From Promicromonospora iranensis (GTDB lineage Bacteria; Actinomycetota; Actinomycetes; Actinomycetales; Cellulomonadaceae), in NCBI RefSeq assembly GCF_028994775.1, contig NZ_JAJQMN010000010.1:140327-204326 (forward strand): a stretch of 64,000 bases of DNA, in the 5' to 3' direction. The notes beneath the pieces were generated by a model. It had not been told where the DNA came from. It did no database searches and saw only the letters and a list, made by a program, of their open reading frames with translations. Within the stretch, counting starts at the first letter, position 1; every line of letters starts with the position of its first letter. This document shows, in pieces, positions 26,114 to 34,799 of this stretch. A program made the position numbers and the translations under genes.

Positions 26114-28215
26114 GCCGGCCCCACCTGCAGGACGTGGGCCACTCGGACCTGCGGGTCGAGACGGACCCAGGGATGAGCTCCCCAGCCGTAGGTCTCGCCG
26201 GACAACAGGTCGTGTGCCACGAAGAACGGGGCGTTCTCGTCGCCCTCGGGAGCGCTGAGTCCGAGGGCGGAAAGGTCCAGGTGCACTACAGACTCCTGTG
26301 CGTTCCGCGGGTCCAGGTTCAGCACAACCACGATCACGTCGTCGTGCCGCGGGGCACGCCGATCGTTACCCCCTGCTCTCATGGTGCGGCCCTGCGGCGT
26401 CGCTGTCGCGCGCGAAACGTGATCGGCGGAGATCCGGCGCGAGTACGCGACCACCTGGCCGTTCGACGTGGGGTGAATGGTCAGGTTGCGGAGCTGCTGG
26501 AGCGCGGGGTGCGCGCGACGTACCTCGTTGAGCTTGCCGAGCAGCAGCGCGATCCCGTGCTCGTCGGCGGCGGCCCAGTCCCGCGGCCGGTACTCGTACT
26601 TCTCGTTGTCGATCTGCTCCTCCGCGCCGGGCCGCGGGGTGCTCTCCACGAGCTCGTAGCCCGAGTAGATGCCCCAGGTCGGCGAGCCGGTCGCGGCCAG
26701 CACCGCGCGCACGGCGAAGGCCGCGACGCCGCCGTCGGTCAGGTAGGGCGGCAGGATGTCGTGGGTGGTGGGCCAGAAGGACGGGCGCAGGACCGAGCCC
26801 TGCGGCCCGCTCACCTCGGCCAGGTACTCCTCGACCTCCTCCTTGGTGTTGCGCCAGGTGAAGTAGGTGTACGACTGGTGGAAGCCGATCCGCGCCAGCG
26901 TCTGCATCATCGCCGGCTTGGTGAACGCCTCCGACAGGAAGATGACCTCCGGGTTGGTCGCGTGCACCTCCGCCAGCAGCCACTCCCAGAAGTCCAGCGG
27001 CTTGGTGTGCGGGTTGTCGACGCGGAACAGCGTGACGCCCCGGTCGATCCACGTGCGGATCACGTCGAGGACCGCCGCGTACAGGCCGTCCGGGTCAGTG
27101 TCGAAGCTGAGCGGATAGATGTCCTGGTACTTCTTGGGCGGGTTCTCCGCGTACGCGATGGAGCCGTCCGCACGCACCACGAACCACTCGGGATGCTCGG
27201 TGACCCACGGGTGGTCGGGGGAGCACTGCAGCGCGATGTCCAGGGCCACCTCCATGCCCTGGGCGCGGGCCGCCGCGACGAAGGCCTTGAAGTCCTTCTC
27301 GGTGCCCAGGTCCGGATGGATCGCGTCGTGCCCGCCGTCGGCCGACCCGATCGCGTACGGGCTGCCCGGGTCGCCCGGCTGGGCGTCCAGCGTGTTGTTG
27401 CGGCCCTTGCGGAACGTGGTGCCGATGGGGGAGACCGGCGTCAGGTAGACGACGTCGAACCCCATCGCCGCGATACCGGGCAGCCGCTTCGCCGCCGTCC
27501 GGAACGTGCCGGAGACCCACGTGCCGTTCTTCTTCTGGTACGCGCCCTCCGAGCGGGGGAACATCTCGTACCAGGCCCCGGTCAGCGCGAGCCGCCGCGA
27601 GACCCGCAGCGGGTAGGCCTGAGACGCGGAGACGAGCTCGCGCAGGGGCGCACGGCGCAGCGCCTCCCGCACCTCGGGGGACGTCGCGACGGCGAACCGG
27701 GCCTCGGCCGGGCGGGTGGCGTCGCCCAGGGCGCGCCGGGCGGCGGTCAGTGCCCGCGCGGCGCGGGTGGTCCGGCCGCGGGCGACCAGGGCGTCGTCCG
27801 GCACCAGACGGCAGATCCTGTCGAACAGCCGCACGCCCTCGGCGAGCATCAGGTCGGTGTCGATGCCCGCCGCGATCTTGATCCCGGCGTCGTGCACCCA
27901 CGTCGCGTACGGGTCGGACCACCCCTCGACGCGGAACGACCAGTCGCCCTCGGCGTCGGGCTGCAGAAAGCCGCGGAAGTGGTCCAGCCCGGGGGCGACG
28001 TCGACCATCGGAGCCCACGAGTGGTCGGATCCGTCCGGCGCGACGAGCACCGCCGTCGCGGAGACGGCGTCGTGCCCCTCGCGAAAGACCGTCGCCTCGA
28101 TCGGAACCACCTCGCCCACCACGGCTTTCGCGGGCCACCGCCCGCCCTCGACGACAGGGGAGACCTCGAGGACGGGGATGCGGCCGATCCGGCCGGGAGA
28201 GGTGTACGGGCTCAC
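26110..28215 (-). CDS. glgE: Alpha-1,4-glucan:maltose-1-phosphate maltosyltransferase
   Basis: 701 residues from GTG. It transfers maltose from maltose-1-phosphate to the end of alpha-glucan. Signature regions: [19 protein letters not shown] at the N-terminus, [25 protein letters not shown]. Catalytic residues D400 ([10 protein letters not shown]), E429 (LSEAFTKP) and D486 ([10 protein letters not shown]) have exactly the spacing of the Streptomyces enzyme (D394, E423, D480). A basic, flexible insert of about 30 residues in the C-terminal beta domain (around 595-627) makes it somewhat longer than usual. The GTG has TAGCGT 6 bases upstream and no ribosome site, so the operon is probably leaderless. 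Divergent from glgP. Confidence 0.97.
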
Positions 28216-28221
28216 CGGAAC

Positions 28222-28227
28222 ACGCTA
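28222..28227 (-). promoter_or_regulatory. Leaderless -10 box TAGCGT for glgE
   Basis: Minus strand TAGCGT, six bases, then the GTG start of glgE; no Shine-Dalgarno sequence. Confidence 0.55.
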
Positions 28228-28371
28228 TCGACCGATAAGGGGGACTCGCCTTTCGGGCGCGCCGGGTTTCCGAACTGTTCATGGGGGAGCAACGCAGCGA
28301 CGCGGTGAGGACGGTGTGCAGACCGGTTCGCACATCCCACCAGGCGAGGTGTGCTCACCCGGACATGTGCG

Positions 28372-28377
28372 TAGTCT
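28372..28377 (+). promoter_or_regulatory. Leaderless -10 box TAGTCT for glgP
   Basis: TAGTCT lies 7 bases upstream of the GTG at 28385, and no ribosome site is present. This supports the chosen glgP start. Confidence 0.5.
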
Positions 28378-28384
28378 TCGTCCG

Positions 28385-30967
28385 GTGAGAGCGATCCGCA
28401 GATTCACCGTCCGCACGGTCCTCCCCGAGCAGCTCGCTGCGCTCGACGAGCTGGCCCAGAACCTTCGCTGGTCCTGGCACGCGCCAACGCGCGAACTGTT
28501 CGCGAGCATCGATCCGGAGCTCTGGTCCGACGTCCGTGGCGACCCCGTCGCGCTGCTCGCCGCGCTCGGCTCCGACCGCCTCGCGGCGCTCGCCGCCGAC
28601 GAGGCGTTCACCGGCCGCGTGCGCGCGGCGTCGGAGGACCTCCACCGCTACCTGCGGGACCCCCAGTGGTACCAGGGGCAGAAGACGGCGTCGGGCGGTG
28701 AGCTGCCACGGGCCATCGCCTACTTCTCGCCGGAGTTCGGCATCACCTCGGTGCTTCCGCAGTACTCGGGCGGGCTCGGCATCCTCGCCGGCGACCACCT
28801 GAAGAGTGCCTCCGACATGGGCGTGCCCATCGTCGGCGTGGGCCTGCTCTATGGCGCCGGCTACTTCCGGCAGTCGCTCACCCGCGACGCGTGGCAGGTG
28901 GAGACCTACCCGCTGCTCGACCCGGACGGCCTGCCGCTCGCGGTGCTGCGGGAGGAGGACGGCACGCCCGCCGTCATCTCGCTCGACCTGCCCGGCGGGC
29001 GCACGCTGCACGCGCACGTCTGGGTCGCCGCCGTCGGCCGCGTGCCGCTGCTGCTGCTCGACTCGAACGTGCCGGAGAACGACGACGCGGCCCGCAAGGT
29101 CACCGACCGCCTCTACGGGGGCGGCGGCGAGCACCGGCTCCAGCAGGAGCTGCTGCTCGGCGTGGGCGGCGTCCGTGCGCTGCGCGCCTGGTCGCGTCTC
29201 ACGGGCGCGCCGGAGCCGGAGGTCTACCACACCAACGAGGGCCACGCGGGCTTCCTCGGTGTCGAGCGCATCCGCGAGCTCGTCGGGACCGGCCTGAGTG
29301 TCGGGGAGGCGCACGAGGCAGTGCGCGCCGCCACGGTCTTCACCACCCACACACCCGTTCCCGCCGGCATCGACCGGTTCCCGAAGGACCTGGTCAGCTC
29401 GTACTTCGGCGGTGACAACGCGATGGACGGCGTGCCGTTGGAGAGCGTGCTGGCGCTGGGCTCCGAGGACTACGACGGCGGCGACCCCACCGTGTTCAAC
29501 ATGGCGGTGATGGGCCTGCGGCTCGGCGGCCGCGCCAACGGCGTCTCGCTGCTGCACGGTCAGGTCTCGCGCCAGATGTTCGAGGGCCTGTGGCCCGGGT
29601 TCGACGCGCGCGAGGTGCCGATCAAGTCGGTGACCAACGGCGTGCACTCGCCCACCTGGGTCGCGCCCCGCCTGGCCGCCGTGGAGGCGGAGCGGATGGG
29701 GCTGGACCAGATCACGGCGCCCGAGGCGTCGTCCGCCTGGCTGGACCCGAACAAGGTGTCCGACGCCGAGCTGTGGGCCCTGCGCGGCGAGATGCGCGGT
29801 GAGCTCGTGGCCGAGGCCCGGCGCCGGGTCCGCAAGTCATGGCGCGAGCGCGGCGCGTCCCCCGCGGAGCTCGGCTGGATCGACGACATCCTGTCGCCCG
29901 ACGTGCTGACCATCGGGTTCGCCCGCCGCGTGCCCACCTACAAGCGGCTCACGCTCATGTTGCGCGACCAGGACCGGCTCAAGGCGCTCCTGCTGCACCC
30001 CGAGCGGCCCGTGCAGCTGATCGTGGCCGGCAAGTCGCACCCGGCCGACGACTCCGGCAAGCGGCTCATCCAGCAACTCGTCCGGTTCGCCGACGACCCC
30101 GAGGTGCGGCACCGCATCGTGTTCCTGCCGAACTACGACATCGGCATGGCGCAGTCGCTGTACCCGGGCTGCGACGTCTGGCTGAACAACCCGCTGCGCC
30201 CGCTGGAGGCCTCCGGGACCTCCGGCATGAAGAGCGCGCTCAACGGTGGCCTGAACCTCTCTATCGAGGACGGCTGGTGGGCCGAGTGGTACGACGGCGA
30301 GAACGGCTGGGGCATCCCCACGGCCGACGGCGTCGAGGACGCCGACCGCCGCGACGACCTGGAGGCCGCCGCGCTGTACGACCTGGTGGAGTCCCAGGTG
30401 GCGCCCGCCTTCTACGACCGGACCGACGGCGTGCCGGGCCGCTGGCTCGAGATGGTGCGGCACACGCTCGCCACGCTGGGCCCGAAGGTGCAGGCGACGC
30501 GCATGGTCTCCGAGTACGTGCACGGCCTGTACGCGCCGGCCGCCGAGGCCGGCCGGCAGCTCCTGAGTGACGGTTTCGCCACGGCGAAGGATCTGGCGGG
30601 CTGGAAGGCCCACGTCCGCGACTCCTGGCCGCAGGTGCGCGTGGACCATGTGGAGTCCGCGGGTATCGGTGAGGCGGTGCAGGTCGGCGACCGGCTCACG
30701 GTGCGCGCCTACGTCTCGCTCGGCTCCCTGTCACCCGACGACGTGGACGTGCAGGTGGTGCACGGCCGGGTCACGGAGGCCGACGTCATCGACGAGTTCA
30801 CCGCGGAGTCGCTCGCACTCACCGAGTCGTACGAGGCCGGGCGGCACGCGTTCGGCGGCGAGGTCGACCTGGACACCTCCGGTCCGTTCGGCTACACCGT
30901 GCGGATCGTGCCCCGGCACGCGCACCTGACGAGCGTCGCGGAACTTGGTCTGGTGGCCAACGCCTGA
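28385..30967 (+). CDS. glgP: Alpha-glucan phosphorylase (DUF3417-containing type)
   Basis: 860 residues. It releases glucose-1-phosphate from alpha-glucan chain ends. The N-terminal DUF3417-type region (AIRRFTVRTVLPEQL, LAQNLRWSWHAPTRELF) marks the actinobacterial/archaeal phosphorylase class rather than the MalP/GlgP of enterics. The phosphorylase core has AYFSPEFGI, YSGGLGILAGDHLKSASD, VYHTNEGHAGF, TVFTTHTPVPAGIDRF, FARRVPTYKRLTL, and the pyridoxal-phosphate lysine K616 in SGTSGMKSALNGGLN. GTG at 28385 was chosen from homologous N-termini and the -10-like TAGTCT 7 bases upstream. It diverges from glgE, so synthesis and breakdown share a control region. Confidence 0.95.
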   Translation: MRAIRRFTVRTVLPEQLAALDELAQNLRWSWHAPTRELFASIDPELWSDVRGDPVALLAALGSDRLAALAADEAFTGRVRAASEDLHRYLRDPQWYQGQKTASGGELPRAIAYFSPEFGITSVLPQYSGGLGILAGDHLKSASDMGVPIVGVGLLYGAGYFRQSLTRDAWQVETYPLLDPDGLPLAVLREEDGTPAVISLDLPGGRTLHAHVWVAAVGRVPLLLLDSNVPENDDAARKVTDRLYGGGGEHRLQQELLLGVGGVRALRAWSRLTGAPEPEVYHTNEGHAGFLGVERIRELVGTGLSVGEAHEAVRAATVFTTHTPVPAGIDRFPKDLVSSYFGGDNAMDGVPLESVLALGSEDYDGGDPTVFNMAVMGLRLGGRANGVSLLHGQVSRQMFEGLWPGFDAREVPIKSVTNGVHSPTWVAPRLAAVEAERMGLDQITAPEASSAWLDPNKVSDAELWALRGEMRGELVAEARRRVRKSWRERGASPAELGWIDDILSPDVLTIGFARRVPTYKRLTLMLRDQDRLKALLLHPERPVQLIVAGKSHPADDSGKRLIQQLVRFADDPEVRHRIVFLPNYDIGMAQSLYPGCDVWLNNPLRPLEASGTSGMKSALNGGLNLSIEDGWWAEWYDGENGWGIPTADGVEDADRRDDLEAAALYDLVESQVAPAFYDRTDGVPGRWLEMVRHTLATLGPKVQATRMVSEYVHGLYAPAAEAGRQLLSDGFATAKDLAGWKAHVRDSWPQVRVDHVESAGIGEAVQVGDRLTVRAYVSLGSLSPDDVDVQVVHGRVTEADVIDEFTAESLALTESYEAGRHAFGGEVDLDTSGPFGYTVRIVPRHAHLTSVAELGLVANA

Positions 30968-30977
30968 CGATTCGCCG

Positions 30978-30994
30978 GACCTGTCGGACAGGTC
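30978..30994 (+). terminator. Short dyad after glgP, possible weak terminator
   Basis: GACCTGTC and GACAGGTC flank a single G, 10 bases after the glgP stop; as a hairpin this is 7 bp with a 3-base loop. It could equally be a protein-binding dyad. Confidence 0.35.
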
Positions 30995-31128
30995 GCCGAT
31001 CCGCAACGGACAAAGCCCTTCGAGGGTGAGACGGGCCGTTGGCTGTCGGTTCGGCGACCTGGCCGACGCACGGCTCGCGGTGCGGGGCCGATTAGGTGAA
31101 CTGACCCTGCGGTGTGGAGAGTGGACTC

Positions 31129-31326
31129 ATGAAGATCAATGTGGACCGTGAAGCCTGCTGCGGCGCCGGTCAGTGCGTACTGCTCGCTCCCGACGTGTTC
31201 GGGCAGGACGAGGACGACCGGGTGGTGCTGCTCGACGAGCGCCCGGGGCCGGAGCTCGCGGACGCCGTGCAGGAAGCAGTGAGCATGTGCCCGACCGGCG
31301 TCATCTGGGTGGACCAGAACGCCTGA
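31129..31326 (+). CDS. 3Fe-4S-type ferredoxin
   Basis: 65 residues from ATG at 31129, with GGAGAG upstream. The cysteine pattern (CCGAGQC, then CP near the end in MCPTGVIW) and the VDREACCGAGQCVLLAPDVF start identify the short single-cluster ferredoxins that in actinobacteria carry electrons to cytochrome P450s or other oxygenases. No P450 gene is in the window, so its partner is unknown. The gene end overlaps by 26 bases the end of the convergent small gene. It lies 800 bases from a different, 7Fe-type ferredoxin. Confidence 0.88.
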   Translation: MKINVDREACCGAGQCVLLAPDVFGQDEDDRVVLLDERPGPELADAVQEAVSMCPTGVIWVDQNA

Positions 31327-31603
31327 CCGGCCTGGGGGGAATCGGCTTGGCGGCCTCGATGTCGGCGGCCGCCACCGTGACCTCTTCCGGCTCCCCGCGG
31401 CCGGGCACCGGATCGGTGCGCAGCCGCAGCCCGGCGTCGGACACCTCGACCACAAAACCGATCAGATCCGTCCAGCGGTGCGCCGTGCCGCCGTCGGACA
31501 CGGCGGTACCGGTGGGCGCGAGGCGGCGCCTGACGACCACCCGGGTGCCGGGCCGGAGGGTGCGCCAGCCACCTGTCGGGGACGGCGGTGTAGCGAATGT
31601 CAC
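31301..31603 (-). CDS. Small SH3-like domain protein, related to the N-terminus of actinobacterial acetyltransferases
   Basis: 100 residues from GTG at 31603, with GGAAAGAG 7 bases upstream; the frame upstream is Arg/Ser-rich noise. The core GTRVVVRRRLAPTGT, RWTDLIGFVVEVSDAGLRLR, EEVTVAAADIEAAKPIPPRP resembles the beta-barrel module that precedes the GNAT domain in a family of actinobacterial acetyltransferases. Here no acetyltransferase domain follows; the stop falls right after the module. It may be a free-standing domain or a truncated gene. It is divergent from the 7Fe ferredoxin gene and tail-to-tail with the 3Fe-4S ferredoxin. Function unknown. Confidence 0.65.
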   Translation of the reverse strand: MTFATPPSPTGGWRTLRPGTRVVVRRRLAPTGTAVSDGGTAHRWTDLIGFVVEVSDAGLRLRTDPVPGRGEPEEVTVAAADIEAAKPIPPRPVRRSGPPR

Positions 31604-31742
31604 GTCAGTTCTCTTTCCGCTGCGTGAGACCGGTGGGGATCTAGGCGTCTCCCGGGAGATACTAGGATCGCGCCGCAGGACCCGTCCCGCGGTACGCGCC
31701 ATGCATGATCCTTAAGTCCGGAAGTGGAAGGACACCCTCGAA

Positions 31743-32060
31743 GTGACCTACGTGATCGCTCAGCCGTGCGTCGACGTCAAGGACCGGGCGTGCATCGAGG
31801 AGTGTCCCGTGGACTGCATCTACGAGGGCAGCCGCTCCCTGTACATCCACCCGGACGAGTGCGTGGACTGTGGTGCCTGCGAGCCGGTCTGCCCGGTCGA
31901 GGCCATCTACTACGAGGACGACGTCCCCGATGAGTGGAAGGACTACTACCGCGCGAACGTCGAGTTCTTCGACGACCTCGGCTCGCCCGGTGGTGCCGCG
32001 AAGATGGGCGTCATCGAGAAGGACGACCCGATGATCGCGGCCCTCCCGCCCCAGGCCTGA
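31743..32060 (+). CDS. fdxA: 7Fe ferredoxin
   Basis: 105 residues from GTG, with GGAAGGA 10 bases upstream. The N-terminal half holds cysteines for a 3Fe-4S and a 4Fe-4S cluster ([20 protein letters not shown] and [17 protein letters not shown]); the rest is the helical tail usual for FdxA/FdxC of actinobacteria. It is a cytoplasmic low-potential electron carrier. The next gene, dapC, begins one base after the stop, an arrangement also seen in mycobacteria. A TAGGAT at 31663-31668 could be the -10 of a leadered transcript. Confidence 0.95.
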   Translation: MTYVIAQPCVDVKDRACIEECPVDCIYEGSRSLYIHPDECVDCGACEPVCPVEAIYYEDDVPDEWKDYYRANVEFFDDLGSPGGAAKMGVIEKDDPMIAALPPQA

Positions 32061-32061
32061 C

Positions 32062-33192
32062 GTGGGTCTGCACGACCTGTCCGACCTGCCCTACCCCTGG
32101 GACTCGATCGCCGGCATCACGGCGACCGCGAAGGCCCACCCGGGCGGTCTGGTCGACCTGTCCATGGGTACGCCCGTGGACCCGACGCCCGAGGTCGTGC
32201 GGCACGCGCTCGAGGCGGCGTCCGACGCGCCGGGCTACCCGATGACGGCGGGCACGCCCGCGCTGCGCCAGGCCGTCGCCGACTGGTTCGCCCGGCGCCG
32301 GGGCGTGCCCGGGCTCGACCCCGCGGCCGTGGTGCCGACCATCGGGTCCAAGGAGCTCGTGGGCCTGCTGCCCTCGCTGCTCCACCTCGGGCCCGGCGAC
32401 GTGGTCGTGCACCCGGCGGTCGCGTACCCGACCTACCTGGCGGGCATCCGCGCGGCGGGCGCCACGCCGCTCGCGACGGACGACATCGCCGACTGGGCGG
32501 GCCGGGACGACGTCAGGATGGTCTGGGTGAACAGCCCCGGCAACCCCACGGGCCGAGTGCTGGACGTCGGTGCCCTCCGTGCCGTGGTCGAGGCCGCTCG
32601 CGCCATCGGCGCCGTCGTCGTCTCCGACGAGTGCTACGCCGAGCTGGTCTGGGACCCGCCGTGGGATCCCGAGACGGGCGAGGGCAGGGTCCCGTCCGTG
32701 CTCGACCCGCGCGTGTGCGGCGGTTCGCACGACGGCCTGCTCGCCGCGTACTCCCTGTCGAAGCAGTCCAGCATCGCGGGCTATCGTGCGGCCTTCCTCG
32801 CGGGGGACGCCGCGCTGGTCGCCGACCTCACGCAGACCCGCAAGCACCTGGGCCTCATCGTGCCCGCCCCCGTGCAGGCCGCGATGACGGCGGCGCTGTC
32901 CGACGACGAGCACGTCGCGGCGCAGCGTGCGGTCTACGGTGCCCGGCGCCGGGCGCTCGCCCCCGCGATCGCGGCGGCGGGGCTCGTCGTGGAGGATTCA
33001 GGGGCCGGCCTGTACCTGTGGGTGGCGGCGCCGGACGGCCGATCCGGCCTGCGGGTCGCAGAATGGTTCGCGCAGCGGGGCATTCTGACCGCGCCCGGGC
33101 ATCTGTACGGCGACGACAGGCATACGCGAGTCGCACTGACCTGTACTGACGCGCAGATTGCCGACGCTGTGTCACGCCTCACAGAGGCTTGA
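32062..33192 (+). CDS. dapC: Succinyldiaminopimelate transaminase
   Basis: 376 residues from GTG. A fold-type I aminotransferase: SMGTPVDPTPEVVRHAL at the N-terminus, WVNSPGNPTGRVL, SDECYAELVWDP, the pyridoxal-phosphate lysine K234 in YSLSKQSSIAGYRAAF, and a C-terminal RVALTC. It converts N-succinyl-2-amino-6-oxopimelate to N-succinyl-diaminopimelate in the lysine and cell-wall diaminopimelate pathway. The specific assignment rests on resemblance to the DapC group and on the conserved neighbour, a 7Fe ferredoxin gene ending one base upstream. Confidence 0.88.
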   Translation: MGLHDLSDLPYPWDSIAGITATAKAHPGGLVDLSMGTPVDPTPEVVRHALEAASDAPGYPMTAGTPALRQAVADWFARRRGVPGLDPAAVVPTIGSKELVGLLPSLLHLGPGDVVVHPAVAYPTYLAGIRAAGATPLATDDIADWAGRDDVRMVWVNSPGNPTGRVLDVGALRAVVEAARAIGAVVVSDECYAELVWDPPWDPETGEGRVPSVLDPRVCGGSHDGLLAAYSLSKQSSIAGYRAAFLAGDAALVADLTQTRKHLGLIVPAPVQAAMTAALSDDEHVAAQRAVYGARRRALAPAIAAAGLVVEDSGAGLYLWVAAPDGRSGLRVAEWFAQRGILTAPGHLYGDDRHTRVALTCTDAQIADAVSRLTEA

Positions 33193-33200
33193 CCGACGGA

Positions 33201-33229
33201 TTGGAAAAAAAAGAGCTGGGCGCGATACT
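33201..33229 (+). promoter_or_regulatory. Promoter of the citrate synthase gene
   Basis: TTGGAA (33201-33206), a 17-base spacer and GATACT (33224-33229) match a housekeeping sigma-factor promoter, with the start point expected near 33236 and a leader of about 70 bases. A run of eight A (33205-33212) starts within the -35 box, rare in this GC-rich DNA. Confidence 0.6.
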
Positions 33230-33305
33230 GTCGTGCCCCAGGTCGACGCTGTCCGACAGCTTTCTTCACAGCAGCGTCCCTCGTGCGCCATTCAGGAAGG
33301 AAGAC

Positions 33306-34613
33306 ATGACCTCCACACCGGTGGACGGCTCGAGCCGCGTCGAGCTCGCCGTCAACGGAACCACTCACACCCTGCCTGTCGTCGCCGCGAGCGAGGGCAA
33401 TGACGGCATCGTCGTGTCGTCGCTGCTCAAGGACACCGGCCTGGTCACGGTCGATCCGGGCTTCATGAACACGGCGTCGTGCGAGTCAGCGATCACGTAT
33501 ATCGACGGCGACGCAGGCATCCTGCGCTACCGCGGGTACCCGATCGACCAGCTGGCCGCCGGCGCGGGCTTCCTCGAGGTGTCCTACCTCCTCATCTACG
33601 GTGAGCTGCCCAGCCCCGCGGAGCTGGACGCGTTCACCGAGCGGGTCAACCGCCACACCCTGGTGCACGAGGACTTCCGCACGTTCATGGGCACCTTCCC
33701 CCGGAACGCGCACCCGATGGCCGTGCTCGCCTCCGCGGTGAACGCGCTCTCCACGTTCTACCCGGAGTCGCTGGACCCCACCGACGACGAGCAGATCGAC
33801 CTGGCCACCGTGCTGCTGCTCGCCAAGACGCGCACCATCACGTCCTACCTGCACCGTCGCCGGGTGGGCGAGCCGCTGCTCTACCCGGACTACTCGCGCG
33901 GGTACGTCGAGGACTTCCTCCGCATGACGTTCGCGACGCCGTACGAGGCGTACGAGGCCGACCCGACGATCGTGGACGCCCTGGAGAAGCTCCTGATCCT
34001 GCACGCGGACCACGAGCAGAACTGCTCCACGTCGACCGTGCGTGTGGTGGGCTCGTCCAACGCTGACCTGTACGCGTCGGTGGCCGCGGGCGTCAACGCG
34101 CTGTCGGGCCCGGCACACGGCGGCGCCAACGAGGCGGTGCTGGCCATGCTCGAGCGGATCCGTTCGGGCGGCGAGACCGTCGAGACCTTCATGGACAAGG
34201 TCAAGAACAAGCAGGACGGCGTGCGCCTGATGGGCTTCGGCCACCGCGTGTACAAGTCGTACGACCCGCGCGCCGCGATCGTGAAGAAGTCCGCCGACGA
34301 GGTGCTGGAGAAGCTCGGGGCCAAGGACGAGCTGCTCGACATCGCGCGCGGCCTCGAGGAGATCGCCCTCTCGGACGACTACTTCGTGGAGCGCAAGCTC
34401 TACCCGAACGTGGACTTCTACACCGGCCTCATCTACAAGGCCATGGGCTTCGACCCCGCCATGTTCACGCCGCTGTTCGCGCTGGGCCGCATGCCCGGCT
34501 GGATCGCCCAGTGGCGTGAGATGAAGAAGGACCCGCAGACGAAGATCGGACGCCCCCGCCAGGTGTACACGGGTGCCACGGAGCGCCCGTTCATCCCGGC
34601 CGGCATGCGCTGA
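33306..34613 (+). CDS. gltA: Citrate synthase
   Basis: 435 residues from ATG at 33306, with GGAAGGA upstream. It condenses acetyl-CoA and oxaloacetate at the entry of the TCA cycle. Type II (hexameric) features: a small N-terminal beta region (VELAVNGTTHTLPVV), GDAGILRYRGYPIDQLA, catalytic histidines in LHADHEQNCST and GPAHGGANEAVL, and MGFGHRVYKSYDPR, with DFYTGLIYKAMGF and RMPGWIAQWREM near the end. It is monocistronic: promoter directly upstream, strong hairpin downstream. Confidence 0.97.
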   Translation: MTSTPVDGSSRVELAVNGTTHTLPVVAASEGNDGIVVSSLLKDTGLVTVDPGFMNTASCESAITYIDGDAGILRYRGYPIDQLAAGAGFLEVSYLLIYGELPSPAELDAFTERVNRHTLVHEDFRTFMGTFPRNAHPMAVLASAVNALSTFYPESLDPTDDEQIDLATVLLLAKTRTITSYLHRRRVGEPLLYPDYSRGYVEDFLRMTFATPYEAYEADPTIVDALEKLLILHADHEQNCSTSTVRVVGSSNADLYASVAAGVNALSGPAHGGANEAVLAMLERIRSGGETVETFMDKVKNKQDGVRLMGFGHRVYKSYDPRAAIVKKSADEVLEKLGAKDELLDIARGLEEIALSDDYFVERKLYPNVDFYTGLIYKAMGFDPAMFTPLFALGRMPGWIAQWREMKKDPQTKIGRPRQVYTGATERPFIPAGMR

Positions 34614-34633
34614 CGCCACGGGGCGAGGCCCTC

Positions 34634-34697
34634 GCGCCTACCCAGCAGCTTGGCCCAGAACTCACACGAGTTCTGGGCCAAACTGCTGGGTAGGCGC
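34634..34697 (+). terminator. Long hairpin terminator after gltA
   Basis: 30-base arms (34634-34663 with 34668-34697) pair at 29 of 30 positions around a 4-base loop, 20 bases after the gltA stop. No T-run. Confidence 0.8.
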
Positions 34698-34787
34698 ATT
34701 CCGGCCCGGGTGGGAGGCGTGCGCCAGCGTGATCGGATCGTTGCTCCGGGCGGCGATAGTTTTGTCGTCAGTGTCACCGGGCGGGGC

Positions 34788-34793
34788 TAGTTT
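34788..34793 (+). promoter_or_regulatory. Leaderless -10 box TAGTTT for the exporter operon
   Basis: TAGTTT, six bases, then GTG at 34800, with no ribosome site. Confidence 0.55.
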
Positions 34794-34799
34794 GGCTCC

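Larger units (their letters stand above)
28216..28384. promoter_or_regulatory. Divergent promoter region between glgE and glgP
   Basis: 169 bases holding both start sites. Apart from the two -10-like boxes, it contains the dyad GAACTGTTC (about 28272-28280) and GGTG-TGCT-CACC (about 28348-28359), either of which could bind a shared regulator. No -35 consensus stands out for either gene. Confidence 0.45.
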
